DNA of 64,000 nt from contig QLIY01000221.1 in the NCBI GenBank assembly GCA_003260075.1, positions 1 through 64,000 of the forward strand. Reading direction: 5' to 3'. Made by a program: the position numbers and the translations under genes. The notes beneath the pieces were generated by a model. The model searched no databases. It worked only from the letters and a program-made list of their open reading frames with translations, and was not told the DNA's origin. This document shows, in pieces, positions 1 to 19,900 of this stretch. The stretch comes from Phallusia mammillata. Taxonomy: Eukaryota; Chordata; Ascidiacea; Phlebobranchia; Ascidiidae. Positions within the stretch are counted from its first letter, which is position 1. Each line of letters begins with the position of its first letter.

Positions 1-65
1 TGGCCCCCCGGAACACAGCTCGTGGCCCCCCTGGGGGGGCCATGGGCCCTGGTTGGGAACCACTG
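1..65. mobile_element. Right end of a non-autonomous hAT-type element
   Basis: The window opens inside an element that ends with GGTTGGGAACCACTG, the inverted form of the CAGTGGTTCCCAACC terminus seen complete at 16303. The bases after it, gcctaaac, resemble the 8-bp duplications of the other copies. The left part lies outside the window. Confidence 0.5.
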
Positions 66-521
66 GCCTAAACGAAGGCATAATTAGATTATCTTTTATG
101 GTAGCAATCAGCAAAAAATACAGGTGCATATTATTTGTTTGTTCTTAATTTTCCTCTTTGATGTTGAGTTTTATCAAAACCACGGTTTCAATCGTCACGA
201 AACGAAACAACTTGTCCCAAATTTAAAAGGTCTTTGTTTTAGTGTTAGCATTCTTCGCTCACTATAATTAACACACAAAAACAGTTGTGTTTACCTTTTC
301 TTGAAACACCTGGACTATTTTACACGTGCTACTTTACAACAAATACCCTGCCTCCGAAAAAAGTAACTGTCGTTCACTTTCAAAACACCAAAAGTCAAAC
401 TTGCCCAAAATGCACGCAACTGTTGCAAATGTTGCGTCATCTGAATCTGAACAAAAATCATTGCTTTTCCTAAAATCACGGTAATAGAAACGTAATAGTG
501 GTAATTATTCTCTGACTAAAC

Positions 522-1100
522 CAGTGGTTCTCAACCTTTTTTCTTTCGTGGCCCATTTTCATTGAACAAAAATTCTGTGGCCCAGTAAATTTATATGAAA
601 GAAAAACACAATTATAAAATAGGTTCAGAACAAAAAAATGCAGATCATGTTTTAAACAGATGTTAAGTTTAAAATAACTTAAGCAAAAAAAAAATTATAA
701 AACAGCACTTTCCCTTCTTTTAATCAATTTTAGTTATGACCAGAGTAATTGGACAATGGGTATGCTGCTACTATCTGGCTTTACTGTAATCACAAAGTAG
801 TTTATTACATCATAAACAAAAGGTGTTGCAGAAACGCAAAGTAACTTTATACCGTAAATAGAATAACTCAAATCAATTTACATTCCTTCTCAATTCCCCC
901 CCAAGCCATTATTCTTGTAAAATNATAGAATAACTCAAATAAATTTACATTCCTTCTCAATCCCCCCCAAGCCATTATTCTTGTAAAATTGAGTGTAGGC
1001 TACTGACACAAATGAAAGTATTTTTTCAAAAAAGCTTTTCAGTTGATTGGTCTGTGGCCCAATGAAAATGCTTCCATGGCCCACTGGTTGAGAACCGCTG
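522..1100. mobile_element. Non-autonomous hAT-type element
   Basis: It begins CAGTGGTTCTCAACC and ends GGTTGAGAACCGCTG, near-perfect terminal inverted repeats. An 8-bp duplication, gactaaac, lies at 514-521 and 1101-1108. Eight-base target duplications with CAGTGG-type ends are characteristic of the hAT superfamily. No transposase frame is present. About 66 bases (858-923) are repeated after a single N at 924, so the natural element is probably shorter than shown. Confidence 0.75.
858..989. repeat. Direct duplication joined by one N
   Basis: The sequence at 858-923 recurs at 925-989 with small differences, separated only by an N. This looks like two overlapping contig ends or alleles placed side by side rather than a biological tandem repeat. 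Confidence 0.7.
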
Positions 1101-2341
1101 GACTAAACACAACAGCAAATGAAATGCCAAATCCCTTTGCAACTAAACTGTGAGGATGACTAAGCACAAAATGTCATTGCACATGCACTGTCAGCTGTTT
1201 CTAATATGATACATATGCACAGTGATATTCTACATTATTCTGCAATAACCTTGTTTGTTTGTACAAGCGTTAGGTAAATCATCGTGTATTAGGTAACCAA
1301 CATTCATTACATTTAGATAATGTTTAAAAATTTAACCTAATTTGGGGGGCTAATGGTATAAACGGCAGCGCTTCAAGGTAAAACACAACAATCGTCACGC
1401 CACAATGCATATAGTTCAACTATTAACCAAAATCATTGCATAAAAATTAAACTCAGTTTGAGGGGAAGGTGGCCGGGTTTCTGTAACTTATAAACGAATC
1501 AAATGCCAACTACGTTGCTCCAAAATTAAACCACGAGTAAAATCAAAGTGTGTCCCCTCACAGAAAAGGGGGCCTAAACACTACTGAACATCAGTTGGAT
1601 ACCACCTTTTGCGGTTTATACACATTTAAGTCAACCTGGTTTCGTTTTTGACAAATCTACATTGTCTTTGTTTTCAACAAATTGCAACTGCTTTTCCAAT
1701 ACTTCCTGATCTCTAAAGCAAGTGTTCACTACTTCGTTGTACGGTCGGATGGGTTTCGCAGCTCGAAAACACCACAAATGCGTTTTGTACACAAGAAAAA
1801 GAGACCTACAGTGTAAAAGGTGGCAATAAAGAACCAACAAAATGTGTTTAAGACACAAAAGACAAAATTGGTTTTATTGCAACAATCTATTTAATTTACA
1901 GTCAATCAATAAATCAATTTATCTGATGTCAGCAGCACAGCGGTTGTTTCATGTATTTTATACAAGTGGTTGGCCCAATTGCATTAAAACGTGGATACAT
2001 GCCAGTTTGTTACTAAACGTATTTCCTCATTTGCTGCGGCCAAATGCTCTCAACATTGGCCATTCAATTGGCCAAACGTTCAAAGATATATGATGCATGA
2101 CGTCTCTATTTACAAGCTGACGTCTCTATTTTATGTTAATGACCGTTAAAAAAACCGTTGAACCATTACAAAGCAAATGCCTTGGGTTTCACTTTACTGT
2201 TGATGCGTAAATGCCTACTTTGCTGCATTCATTTTCAGAAAGTTGCCACTGCTGGTTCTTCGATCGTGGAATGTAAGTTAAACTACACAAAGTGGTAGGA
2301 TGTAAAATTTTGCATCTGCCTTTCAAAAAAAAGCACTAGAT

Positions 2342-2624
2342 CAGTGGTTCTCAACTCGTTTCAGGCCATGGAGCACCGGCCCAGTAAAAATAATATTGTG
2401 AACCATTTAACTTTTGAGTAAGATTGAAACATGCGAAACAACCATTTGGACTTGAAACAGCTTTTAAACCGATTTTCAAGAAGTGAGATACAATTATTAC
2501 CAGCTAACATTCTGATACCCTTTCAACATGTAATATGCGATCACTTCTAGTTCATCGCCAAATTTGTTGGACGTCCAATGGACCACCCGAAAACTCATCA
2601 TGGACCACCAGTTGAGAACCACTG
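2342..2624. mobile_element. Short non-autonomous hAT-type element (MITE)
   Basis: The ends are CAGTGGTTCTCAAC and GTTGAGAACCACTG, exact inverted repeats over 14 bases. An 8-bp duplication, cactagat, flanks it at 2334-2341 and 2625-2632. The 283-bp interior has no coding capacity. It shares termini but little interior with the element at 522. Confidence 0.8.
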
Positions 2625-3141
2625 CACTAGATAATCTTGAACGAGCTGACTTACCACGTTTACAAAACGACCCTTGTGTCACATGCAAGTTGGGTAGAAG
2701 CAGAGTTAACATTAACCAAGGAAATTATTATAGCTTAGTTAAACGAGGGTTTGCCGTATTGCAGGTATACACTGTCTTTGCGTAGTCGGTAACCAGGAAT
2801 TGAAGTAAATATTATGTTCCATATGGCTTTCTAATTTCATGCATGTTTGGTATAGGAAACTCGTCATGTCAGGCCTAAACAATTAACTTTTCACCGCTTA
2901 CATCGTGCTTCGTCGTGCTGTTATTTGCGCGCAGTGTACTATAGCCTGGCTAAAATCTGATGCCAGAAACACAGCGTTATTTTAAGTAATGCATTTGTTG
3001 GTGTCTTTTCCAACTTAAGTGAGTTTGATTTTGGACCGGTAAGTTAGGGTATGAAGCGTAGTCTATTTTATTCCTATTAAAGATGTATTCAATGTTACGT
3101 TGAAAACATATTTGGATTAGATTTTTTCACTTTTATTCACT

Positions 3142-3482
3142 AGTAGAGCCTAGTTTTCACAGTTGCATGAAAGTTGTTGTTTCCGAAAATGAAAGTAATT
3201 ACTAAGTAGTAGGCGCAAAGATCACTTTACCCATTTAAAACAATATATCTCTAAAAATGATCACGGTTAGGGCTATTAGGGTCGGGGTAAGGTTTTAGCA
3301 TTCAAAATTCAATAACAATAGCAATGCAACTTAGTTTCTAACGTAAAATTTTCATTGGAAAAAAATAATACTTACATCCTAACCTTTAATTCAGGTAAAT
3401 AAATAATTCAGCTCTTTGCGCCACTTATCGAAAATTAGCTAAATGAGGGTACAGCGTGAGGTACGGTGTTAGTAGCTCTACC
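3142..3482. mobile_element. GGTAGAGC-family MITE, degenerate copy
   Basis: The right end reads ggtgttagtagctctacc, the inverse of the GGTAGAGCTACTAACACC terminus of the intact copy at 57893. The interior shares the stretch around gttagggctattagggtcgg. The left end is only weakly preserved (gtagagcc near 3143) and no target duplication is visible. Confidence 0.55.
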
Positions 3483-4483
3483 GTGTCTCTCAACCCTAGG
3501 CCGACATTTCTTTCACATTCATTAAACTTTCTTGCCTATTTGGGAATTTTAAGAATATAAGTGGTAAGCGATCGTTGAAAAAAACCTCAGAAATCGTGAT
3601 AAAACATCATGATGCTGTGTAGTTCAGGGCCCTGGAGAGAGAAAAAATATGCTGGTGCAAGTCAATTTCTGGGCCCCCCCTTCAAACACAATTTATGTGC
3701 TGATGATCAAGCGTTTAATACGTTTATTCGCCAAAAGAACAAACAAAAGCAAGCTAGCCGCACTCATCAAACAGCTTGGACAATAACGTCAATTAGAGTT
3801 TTAAAAACCTAAAATTCCTATATTTTTACTGCATGCACTATAGCGTTCGTACAGCAAAGTAAACGTTCAAAAGCAAACATTGGTCTTGACATGTACTGTG
3901 TTCGCTTAAACCAGGGGTCACCACAAACTTTTTTCAGCGCCGANCTTGTAGTCTTGTCTGTGACCTAACAAACTGGCTTTGAATCAATCATAGGCGTTGT
4001 AATCCTATGAAACTAGGTAATATCAATTCCACATATCGCGACAGGAAAACTTTCGTAGGGAGTAGTTTAATTTTTGAATGTTACAAAGTTATCAATACGA
4101 TTTTGCAAACCAAAAAATATGGTCGAGTGCCGGATGAAATGACCTCAAAAATATATATACTCGGTATACCAACAAAAATACCTACAAATCGCACAGTAAA
4201 GTTCTGCTATTGTTTGGTTAAAGCCAACTGAACAGGTTATCTGGTAAAAGATTTCCTGTTTTTGTTGATATACCGAGTCAAGCCAAGTCTTTTCACAGCT
4301 GACAAGACTCAAGTCAAGTCAAGCTTTCGAAAAATGTGACTTAAGTCAGACATGAGACCCCATTACTGCTAATTTGTTCAAATAATATCTGCTTTGACGG
4401 TAATTTTCACATAGGTACGTACAGACCAATTAAAAATGTTAATACGAAGGCAGAGTCTGTCTGACAGCAAAGTAAACGTCTTC

Positions 4484-4501
4484 ACACACACACACACACA
4501 T
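4484..4501. repeat. (CA)n microsatellite
   Basis: About eight consecutive CA units. No associated feature is seen. Confidence 0.8.
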
Positions 4502-4983
4502 AACTGTAGCTTTATCGCTTATGTACTTTAACAAATATGGAGCATTTCTTACCAAACAACAGACACAACTGTGGCACAAAAAAGTAGAAACATCAAAAAG
4601 AGATTCGCTACAATTCGCGCATGCACCAACGTAACAATCATAAAACTTGTTGCATAGAGTTGCACTACAAACAAATCAAACTCCACATTCGGCGATCAGC
4701 ACCAATCTTTTTCAGTTTTATAACAATTTTAAAAGTACACATTTCACCCTGTAATCTTAAACTTAATAATTATGGGCCCCCTAGATTCTCATGGGCCCCG
4801 GTGCGGCGCACCGGCTGCACCCCCCTCTCGTGGGGCCTGGTGTGGTTTGTACAGTTGGCGTCGACTTTTCGAGTGTAACAACTGTTGCAGATCTAGTTAC
4901 CCAAAATCTTCGCACTTGACCTCTTGCTTTTTGTCGCAAAGGGGTTTGTAAATTGACTTGCTGTAACTGATAATGACTAAAGA

Positions 4984-11993
<7,010 letters not shown>

Positions 11994-13099
11994 TGAAAAA
12001 ACTAGTGCATGCTATGAAACCAAACCCACCGTTTCCCTTTTCAGTTTTGTTTCGAGTTTGTCATTTGTGAGGCCTCTGTGTCGGTGAATTGGCTTGCATC
12101 ATTTGCCCAGCTATATACACGAAAGCATGTTAAATAATACCGCCGTTTTTGAAGTAAACCAGTGTTGTTAAGTATATGTTGTCAATTGTAAACATGTTAT
12201 TCGGTAGATGAAAATTTATTGTTTATGTCTAGGCATAAAAAATATTAAAAAAAAACAGCTTTATCAACTGCGCAACGTTTTGAAAGTCAGCCTATTTTGA
12301 ATATGAAGTTTGGCGTTTGTGCAGTGATGCTTGTTATCGTATCAAAATTTGCTTTTAATTTGTTACGCTCCATGGAAATCCCGTCGTATCATTCCTGTCT
12401 AGTTTCCATTTTCGTAACGACAATTCAATTAATAAGCGACACTGCAGAGGATTAGTCTTGCGCGATTCAACAAATGACAGCAGGTTTCCCGGTCGCCTGT
12501 GGGAAGTAAACGACAGGGTAACTTGTGAAGGTGACTTCGTACTGACATGTCATGCTACATCGCAGGTGTAACCTATGTGACCTCAAAAAGTTTTTTTCTA
12601 CTTTAGTACATGTAACATTGTGTTTTTTTATTGTTATATAGTTTTGTTCTAAATTCGAATCCCAAAACTGGGTAGACAATTTTGCTTTCAATATTTCGTG
12701 TTTTTTTGTTTGTAAACATTTAATCCATATTTGCCCCACTGTTGGTTAAATTGAATGCTGCATTGCAAAAGCAGTAGTTTTGCTGCAATAAAAAAGTCGT
12801 TGATGATTTATTTGTTTGTGCATTAAAAAATCCCAAAGGAACTTTCGTATTGCTTGGAATTTTCGGTATTTAAAATCGATAGTATTAAATCGTTTGTTCG
12901 TTATTCCCCCTTGGGAACCATCCGCCTCTTTTTTATGCAAATGTAAATCTGTTATCGTTTACGAATTACAACCCAAATATGTCTTTTACAAGAATGCTTG
13001 TTTGCAAATTTTTAATTTTTTTTTGTTCAACAATTCATAAGTTCGTTCTTGCAACAATCTTGCAAATATGAGCATTCTTATTAAGTCGCAACGCGAAAC
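11994..13099. other. 3' region of the ABCC5-like gene and intergenic spacer
   Basis: No gene is seen. A run containing ATTAAA at 12244-12249, followed by A-rich sequence, could be the polyadenylation signal of the upstream gene. Open frames near 12467-13040 on both strands are short, AT-rich and without splice context. Confidence 0.4.
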
Positions 13100-13254
13100 A
13101 ACTCCAGACGAAATTTGCTTTGACTGATGAAATTTGGATTTCCGTGGGATACGCCACGATTAGTAGTAATTTATCACAACAGGATCATGTCATGGAGTTT
13201 CCTGGCGACGCCGACAAAGTTTCGCGTCTCAAACACCGCTGCATTCTTAGCAAG
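13100..13254 (+). other. Possible non-coding first exon of the SLC17-like gene
   Basis: A good GTGAGT donor follows 13254, and a polypyrimidine-AG acceptor (tgtttcggcag) ends at 13481, 77 bases before the SLC17 ATG. Joining them gives no continuous reading frame into the protein, so this would be 5' untranslated sequence. The acceptor could instead serve spliced-leader trans-splicing, which ascidians use. The 5' edge is a guess. Confidence 0.3.
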
Positions 13255-13558
13255 GTGAGTCCAGGGCAGGAGGCATCAAATTCCAGAAACATTTTGTTAT
13301 GTCGCCGCGCAAGTTGTTAAGTTTAGGGTGGAAAAAGGGAAAAAGGATTAGTAATCAGCAACAAGAGTTTATTTGAGATTTTATCGAATAAACAGTAAAC
13401 ATTTCAAGGAAAAGTATTTTAAATGCTAAACAAATGTGACTTGTTTAATTTTTTGAGCTTACTGAAGTTGTGTTTCGGCAGAAGTCCAATGTAATAAAAG
13501 TGGGCTTGCCTTTAAGCCGATAGGCCCCTTTACACAAGTTTTTTTGCAAAATATCAAA

Positions 13559-15846
13559 ATGATTGGAAGGAACGACAGACTCCCTTCAAACGGCAACGGA
13601 GGACGTAACCCTAAGCTGGATCGCCAGGTCTCCACAACCTCTTCCCGCATAAGACGTATGGAACATTGGATCGAATGTCGTTTCGTGCTCACCGCCCTGT
13701 TCTTTTTTGGAATGATGCACCAGTACATGATGAGAGCTAATCTCAGCGTTGCTATGGTGGCAATGGTCGATTCAAAGCAATTGATGAAGAACAAAAATCA
13801 ATCCATGGTTGTCTGCTCAGTAGATGAGAAAGACCCAGTCTTGTCTGCGGATGACTTTTCAAACATCACCAAAGTGTTAGAAGAACCAAAGGTAAGTGTG
13901 TATATATTTTGTATCATCTGTTATTAACGGTGACTTGCTTACAGCATGAAGAAATGGAAGAACATTTAACAGCGCCGACATTTGAGTGGGACGCGGCAAC
14001 AAGAGGTTGGATTCTCGGTGCATTTTTCTATGGCTACTGGACAACACAAATTCTTGGAGGCTACCTGGAACACAGATTTGGAGGAAAAATAGTTTTTGGC
14101 GGAACCGTCTTCCTCTCATCCTTACTTACTCTCTTGACTCCGACAATGGCATCGTTTGGCCCTGGAGCTTTAGTGGCAACAAGAGTGATTCTTGGAGTCG
14201 TTCAGGTATGCTTGGATCAATGTAGTCTAACAAAGTTGGGCCAACCTGGTGTTTTCTGACTTAGGGTCCAATGTATCCTGCCCATCATGGAATGTGGGGA
14301 AAATGGGCACCCCCCTTAGCTAGATCTCGGTTAATTTCGATCGCCATGACAGGTAAAGAAACAAACGAGATTTTCCACGACGCAAATATCCTCAAAAAAT
14401 ACTTTTGTTTCTATAAACAGGCACCAACATTGGCACTGCAATCTCATACAACTTATCCGGATATTTGGCTAGGCACGGATTTGCGGGTGGATGGCCATCC
14501 ATTTTCTATGTGATTGGTATGTTGGTTATAATTGCAAGGAGGTTAATCCATGGGACAGCACTGCAGTAATTTATTTTTGTTTTCCTGTAGGTGCATCCGG
14601 CTTATGTTGGTGCATCTTCTGGTGCATATTTGCATACGACTCTCCAGCAAAACATCCCCGCATTTCAGAGAGGGAACGTCGTTACATCGAACAATCGATT
14701 GGAACCAACACTTCAGTAAGAGTTGGTTAAAAAACTTTTTGTGATGAATAACTTCCTAAATTAGTCTTTACGTCTATTGTTGAGGTGTAAGCATTTTTTT
14801 CTTGTCAGAATGATACACTTGACATACCGTGGAGGGGAATCTTTACTTCTCCGATTTTCTGGGGCTTGTTTGTCGGGCATTTCTGCTCCAACTATGGAAT
14901 TTACAATCTGCTCACTAACCTTCCCTCATACATTGATCAAGTTCTTGGCTTCAGCATTAAAACTGTATGTTTTTACGTTTGTTAATTATGTTGCGTGTAA
15001 TATAACACTTTACTGTTTGACTTTACAGAACAGCGCAATCGCTGCAATCCCATTTATTTCCTTGTGGTTCTTTACAACCACTGCTGGTTGGCTGGCTGAT
15101 ACTATCCGCCAAAAACGTCTGATGTCAACACTGAATGTGCGAAGAATTCTGATTGTGATCGGTAAGTGCCTTTACCACGAGTATTTGAAGCATGTAAAAA
15201 CTGAACTGTATAACTATTATTCTTGTATTTAGCCCAATTCGTCCCCGCCATCTTTCTCATCACAGCCGGATACATGGGATGCAGCCCAGTGGCAGCGATT
15301 GCTGTCGTGACCTTGGCGGCAAGCTTTGGTGGTTTCGCCACACCTGGATTCAAGGTAACGCATAATACCCTTCACAGTCACTTGTCCTGGCAACGATACT
15401 TTGACATTGTTTTTGTTTAGGTTTGTCATGTTGAGATTGCTCCCCGATATTCTGGCATCCTTTACTCCTTCACCAACACCTTTGCAACTTTCTCTGGACA
15501 AGTAGCTCCACTGGTGGCCGGATACGTAACTGGAAGTGTGAGTATTGCATTTAGTATGAACCTTAGGCCCTCGGGATTTTATGCGGAGTGAAAAATAAAT
15601 AAATTCCTTTTACAGGTTCCCGATCTGCGAGAAGCCTGGCGAATTGTTTTCTACGTCGGAGCTGCAGTGTCCGTTTTTGGTGGGATAGTTGTCTTGGCAA
15701 CGCTTAAAACCGATGTCCAAGACTGGGCTCGCATGGACAAAGATTTCTATGAGAACGAGGACAAGAAAGGCAAACATCATCCAAGCATTACCGGCACTGA
15801 AAATGATGACAGCACCGAGGGATTCTTTAAAACAGGACAAGTTTAA
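13559..15846 (+). CDS. SLC17-like: SLC17 family anion/glutamate transporter (sialin-like)
   Basis: This is a major-facilitator transporter of the SLC17 family, whose members move sialic acid, glutamate, nucleotides or phosphate across lysosomal, vesicular or plasma membranes. Coding exons are 13559-13891, 13945-14205, 14265-14352, 14421-14516, 14591-14715, 14809-14964, 15029-15161, 15233-15354, 15421-15537 and 15616-15846, all in phase, giving 553 residues. Family marks include the first TM with ALFFFGMMHQYMMRANLSVA, the loop-TM2 block RGWILGAFFYGYWTTQI with GGYLEHRFGGK, PMYPAHHGMWGKWAPPLARS, and the late SGILYSFTNTFAT segment. The first luminal loop is long and hydrophilic, and the tail is short, acidic and lysine-rich. 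The motifs suit SLC17A5/sialin best, but invertebrate SLC17 genes form many lineage-specific copies, so the substrate is not assigned. The ATG at 13559 is the first that gives the family N-terminus. Confidence 0.92.
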
Positions 15847-16268
15847 GTTGTATGTTGTTTAATCGTTGTTGTGAATAGGAAAATGAACGTTGTAACATAA
15901 GCCACGCATACTCACACATACAGTGTTGAAATTCTGTACAAAAAGTATTTCGTGTAGAAACCCTTACGTGTAATGGCAATGACGGTTCTGGAATTCAAGT
16001 GATTTGTTTGCACAGAATGCCAAAGACATTCTTCTTAAACTTTATACGCAGTTCAAAGTTTTATTTTTTTATACGCAGAAGGTTACAAATGCCAAATCAC
16101 ATGTGTGTACATCGCTTGGAGTGTAAATATTGTTAAGCCAATTGTTGTACATAAAGCTATCGCAGTGTTTTACTTTTAAATCGTTAGCAAAATTATCACA
16201 TGGAGCAAATTGTTGTGTTTTATCAGTACCAAAAGTGCAATAGTTTTTGCGTGTATTTTTACATGTAC

Positions 16269-16274
16269 AATAAA
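16269..16274 (+). promoter_or_regulatory. Candidate polyadenylation signal, SLC17-like gene
   Basis: AATAAA lies 423 bases after the stop codon, just before the hAT element at 16303. It is the first canonical hexamer downstream of the gene; usage is not shown. Confidence 0.35.
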
Positions 16275-16302
16275 TGTTACACAGCTTTTACACCGACTAA
16301 AG

Positions 16303-16755
16303 CAGTGGTTCCCAACCTGGGGTCCGTGAGATGGTTTCAGGGGGTCCGTGGAGGCAAACATTTGTAGTAGCATTAACAACAGTACAATATTTTTAAGTTC
16401 CCAAACCGTTTTTACAATCCTGCATCTGAGTGCAAACTGTTTATCAAACCCTTGATCAAGAAAAACTTGTGATTGTTCCTCCATTGTGACATCACAACAT
16501 ACATTAACAATAGAATTCTTTGTGCTTTGTTTTAAGTATTGTACACCAGAAAACTTATCTCTTTGTTGCATTGACTGCTACAGTACAGAACCTTATTAGG
16601 ACTGCGAAGGCTGATTACAATTCTGCCCCCCAGAAAGTATAATAACGTATAGGTATAACGAAGGAAACGAAAAAAGACTAAATTACGTTGGGGGTCCGCG
16701 GACCGATAAAATTTATAAAAGGGGTCCGTGACTACAAAAAGGTTGGGAACCACTG
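16303..16755. mobile_element. Non-autonomous hAT-type element
   Basis: The ends are CAGTGGTTCCCAACC and GGTTGGGAACCACTG, perfect 15-base inverted repeats, with an 8-bp duplication gactaaag at 16295-16302 and 16756-16763. The subterminal ggggtccgtg motif recurs at both ends. It has no transposase. The fragment at 1-65 shares this terminus. Confidence 0.82.
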
Positions 16756-16997
16756 GACTAAAGGTATTAACATCCATCCTGAGATGACACTGTACGTAAT
16801 TCGAGTTTACAATTTACAAAAGAACATTTCAAGCAAACTATAAAATCACTAGTTTGTACAAAAGTTTGAGATAATCATAATCACTTGATGAAACATGTTC
16901 CGTAAAAGTTCAGCAGCACGCTGGGGAAAAATGCGTAGAAAGTGCAACGGGAGAACTGTTAGAAATAAATAAACAAACAAACAAATAAATATTTTAG

Positions 16998-19900
16998 TTA
17001 AGGATGATGAAAATTGTCATTTTCGATTCCAATGTCTTCCTCTTTCAGGCGCCGTGATTCTTTCGCTTTCTTTTCTCGCCTTACGCAATAATCCACAAGA
17101 AAACCTCCCAATACCATGATAATAATGAGCGAACTGACTACACTTATTATGATGGCAATCTTCAAGCTGGTGTCTACAAAAATATTAGTGCGATATATAA
17201 TTTGTTTGCAATTTATGTTGGTAACTACATGAAATGCGATGCTTTATATCACAATGGTTCTCAAACTGGGTCCGCGGAGCGATTATGACAAAACAGTCAA
17301 GAGGGCATTTTAACAATTTAGAGTGTTGGTGTCGGATCGTGCAAATGTAAGTGATGCAGAAGTCTTAATTGCCGAACAATGCTCCTTCATTTTATCACTA
17401 GTAAGAAAACGCGGCAATTGAACGCACACAAAATTGTTATGCGAGGTAATTCTGTTGCGAAATCTAAAAGCACCATATACTCCCTATAATTCGATAGGTA
17501 GCGCAAAAAGAACGAACACTTATTTAAAACGATATTTCTCCGAAAAGAATGACACTTGGGACGATTTGGATTGGGGTAAGGTATTATGATTAGATTCAAT
17601 AAAGTTTACATTAAAAATTGCTGCCCACACCTATATACCTCCCTTTAGCTGCTGCAGAAAATAACTAATTTACCGCTTTGTGCTACATGTCGAAATTTAG
17701 CTAAATGCGGGGCTGACGTGAGGTATGGTGTTAGTAGCTCACCAAGCCTTGAGACTTTAGTGAAAATGGTGTAAATTGTCGCATCAAGTAAGTTACCTTT
17801 CAAATCATTGTTAACTTATTTTTTTTGCTAAAGTATACATTCAGCTTTGCATTTACGTTTGACCGCGGGTATTTTGAAACCTATCGCGTATAAAGTATTA
17901 AAAAGGTTTGGGTGACACTCTCGTTTTAACATACAGTATAAAGCCCACGATAATAGTGGTTAAATTAGTCAATGTTAATAACGAGGAGATGGGTATTTCC
18001 TCGGTAAGAATTGTGAGAAACAAAACTCCTCTACACGTATTTACCTATGTTACATGTAACTCTGTTGCCAGACCAGTTTGTTCCAGCATACTTGGGTGAA
18101 CCTCCACATTCAATTACAGTCGGATCGGTACTACTCGTTACTGCATCAGCAAGTATATAATGTCTTCAAAATAAACAAAAGTTTGTTAGGGGGGGGGGTG
18201 ACTTGTACTTTCAGGTCCGTTTACAACTCCGTTGTGAACAATTGTGTAAAACCTCGTCCATGACAATTACGGTAGGGGGGGGGGTGCTACATGTCGAAAT
18301 TTAGCTAAATGCGGGGCTGACGTGAGGTATGGTGTTAGTAGCTCACCAAGCCTTGAGACTTTAGTGAAAATGGTGTAAATTGTCGCATCAAGTAAGTTAC
18401 CTTTCAAATCATTGTTAACTTATTTTTTTTGCTAAAGTATACATTCAGCTTTGCATTTACGTTTGACCGCGGGTATTTTGAAACCTATCGCGTATAAAGT
18501 ATTAAAAAGGTTTGGGTGACACTCTCGTTTTAATATTATAAAGCCCACGATAATAGTGGTTAAATTAGTCAATGTTAATAACGAGGGGGGGGGGACCACA
18601 CAAACATTATGACGTCACAAACAGAATAATTCACCATCACGCCAAATAGTCATGAAATTGTTATTGGGAAACAATTCATAGCCGGGGGGGGGGAAGAGGT
18701 TACATAAGTTGTGGATATTTTAAAGACCTACTTTGAACAGATATATTCCACAACAGTCCCAAAGCTGTTGATTTCCGGTGGATTTGTTAATTCAGTTCCA
18801 TTATGGGTGATAACTTTTCTTGTTGCAAACGTTGGAAGCTCCGGTACACGACTTAACATACATTTGATCGCTGAATAAAATGACTGTAATTAATAACATT
18901 AAAAGCAAAAAGTTTTAGCCTGCTTGTGAACCAGAGTTGTAAGTCGGGTCGGGTTCGGTTTCGGGCCTGATTTGGGCCTAACTATTTACACTCTGTGTCA
19001 GTATTTTTTTTTATGCACATTTAACTAGCTAAGTAGCTAGTTGCTAAACAGGCCTAATGTCAATTAGCCTTAAAACGCCTTGTTTAAGACCAATTGTCTA
19101 TTATTGTTTATTGTGTTTATTGTCTTGGTCTTTCGTTAGGCTTCAATTTATAGGCCTGTCAATCAAATTTTCGGGCCTAAACGGGCTTCTCAAAAACGAT
19201 TAGGGTTCGGGCCGGGTTTCTGACTTTTACTTTCAGATCCGTTTACAGCTCCGTTGTGAACAATTGTGTAAAACCTCGTCCATGACAATTACGGTATAGC
19301 AAACCCAAAGTACAGCATGGCAAACTTAAGTTTCTAATTAATGTTAAGGTCTGGAGCGTAAATGCGGAAATGACGCCTACAGGGCTGAGCTGCAAAACGC
19401 GCATGCACCACCATCAAACCTGTGCAAGTTACTCCATCACCACTGAAGCCTCGATCGCATATGCATCGAAAACCGTCGGGAATATTGATGCATTGCGCGT
19501 TTTTGTTGCAGTTGTGCCACATTGAAACGCATTCCTGGACATCTACAAAAAGGAACAATAAAAAAAGCTTTTAAACACATGTTGTGCCTCCTGCCTATAA
19601 ACTTTTCATGCACATTTTAATTGTATTTCCAATTTTCAGTGACTGCATGGTAGTTGCTTACCAAGATTTAGGTTTGTATATGTTGCAGAAGCAGCGTTGC
19701 CAAAAATCAAGGCTAGGGACGTTGGTTCTTTTAACTTTGCTTCAATTTGTTGTTGAAGGGGAATGGCGCTTGTGAAGTTGCGCCATGTATACGGACGCTC
19801 AAAACAAATTGTGATTTTTGCGATCACATTAACAGTTCCAGACACCGACACCATCACAGTAGTGTTAGTTTTACTTGGTGAAACCACGTCAAAAATCTAT

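Larger units (their letters stand above)
1..4983. other. Gene-free upstream region with repeats
   Basis: No coding region could be supported here; the open frames are short, lack splice context and have no recognisable family. The stretch holds the end of one hAT-type element, two complete non-autonomous hAT elements, a member of the GGTAGAGC MITE family, single N bases at 924 and 3944, a possible hAT left end near 3912 and a short CA repeat near 4484. The 1.2 kb between 1109 and 2333 shows nothing recognisable. Confidence 0.6.
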
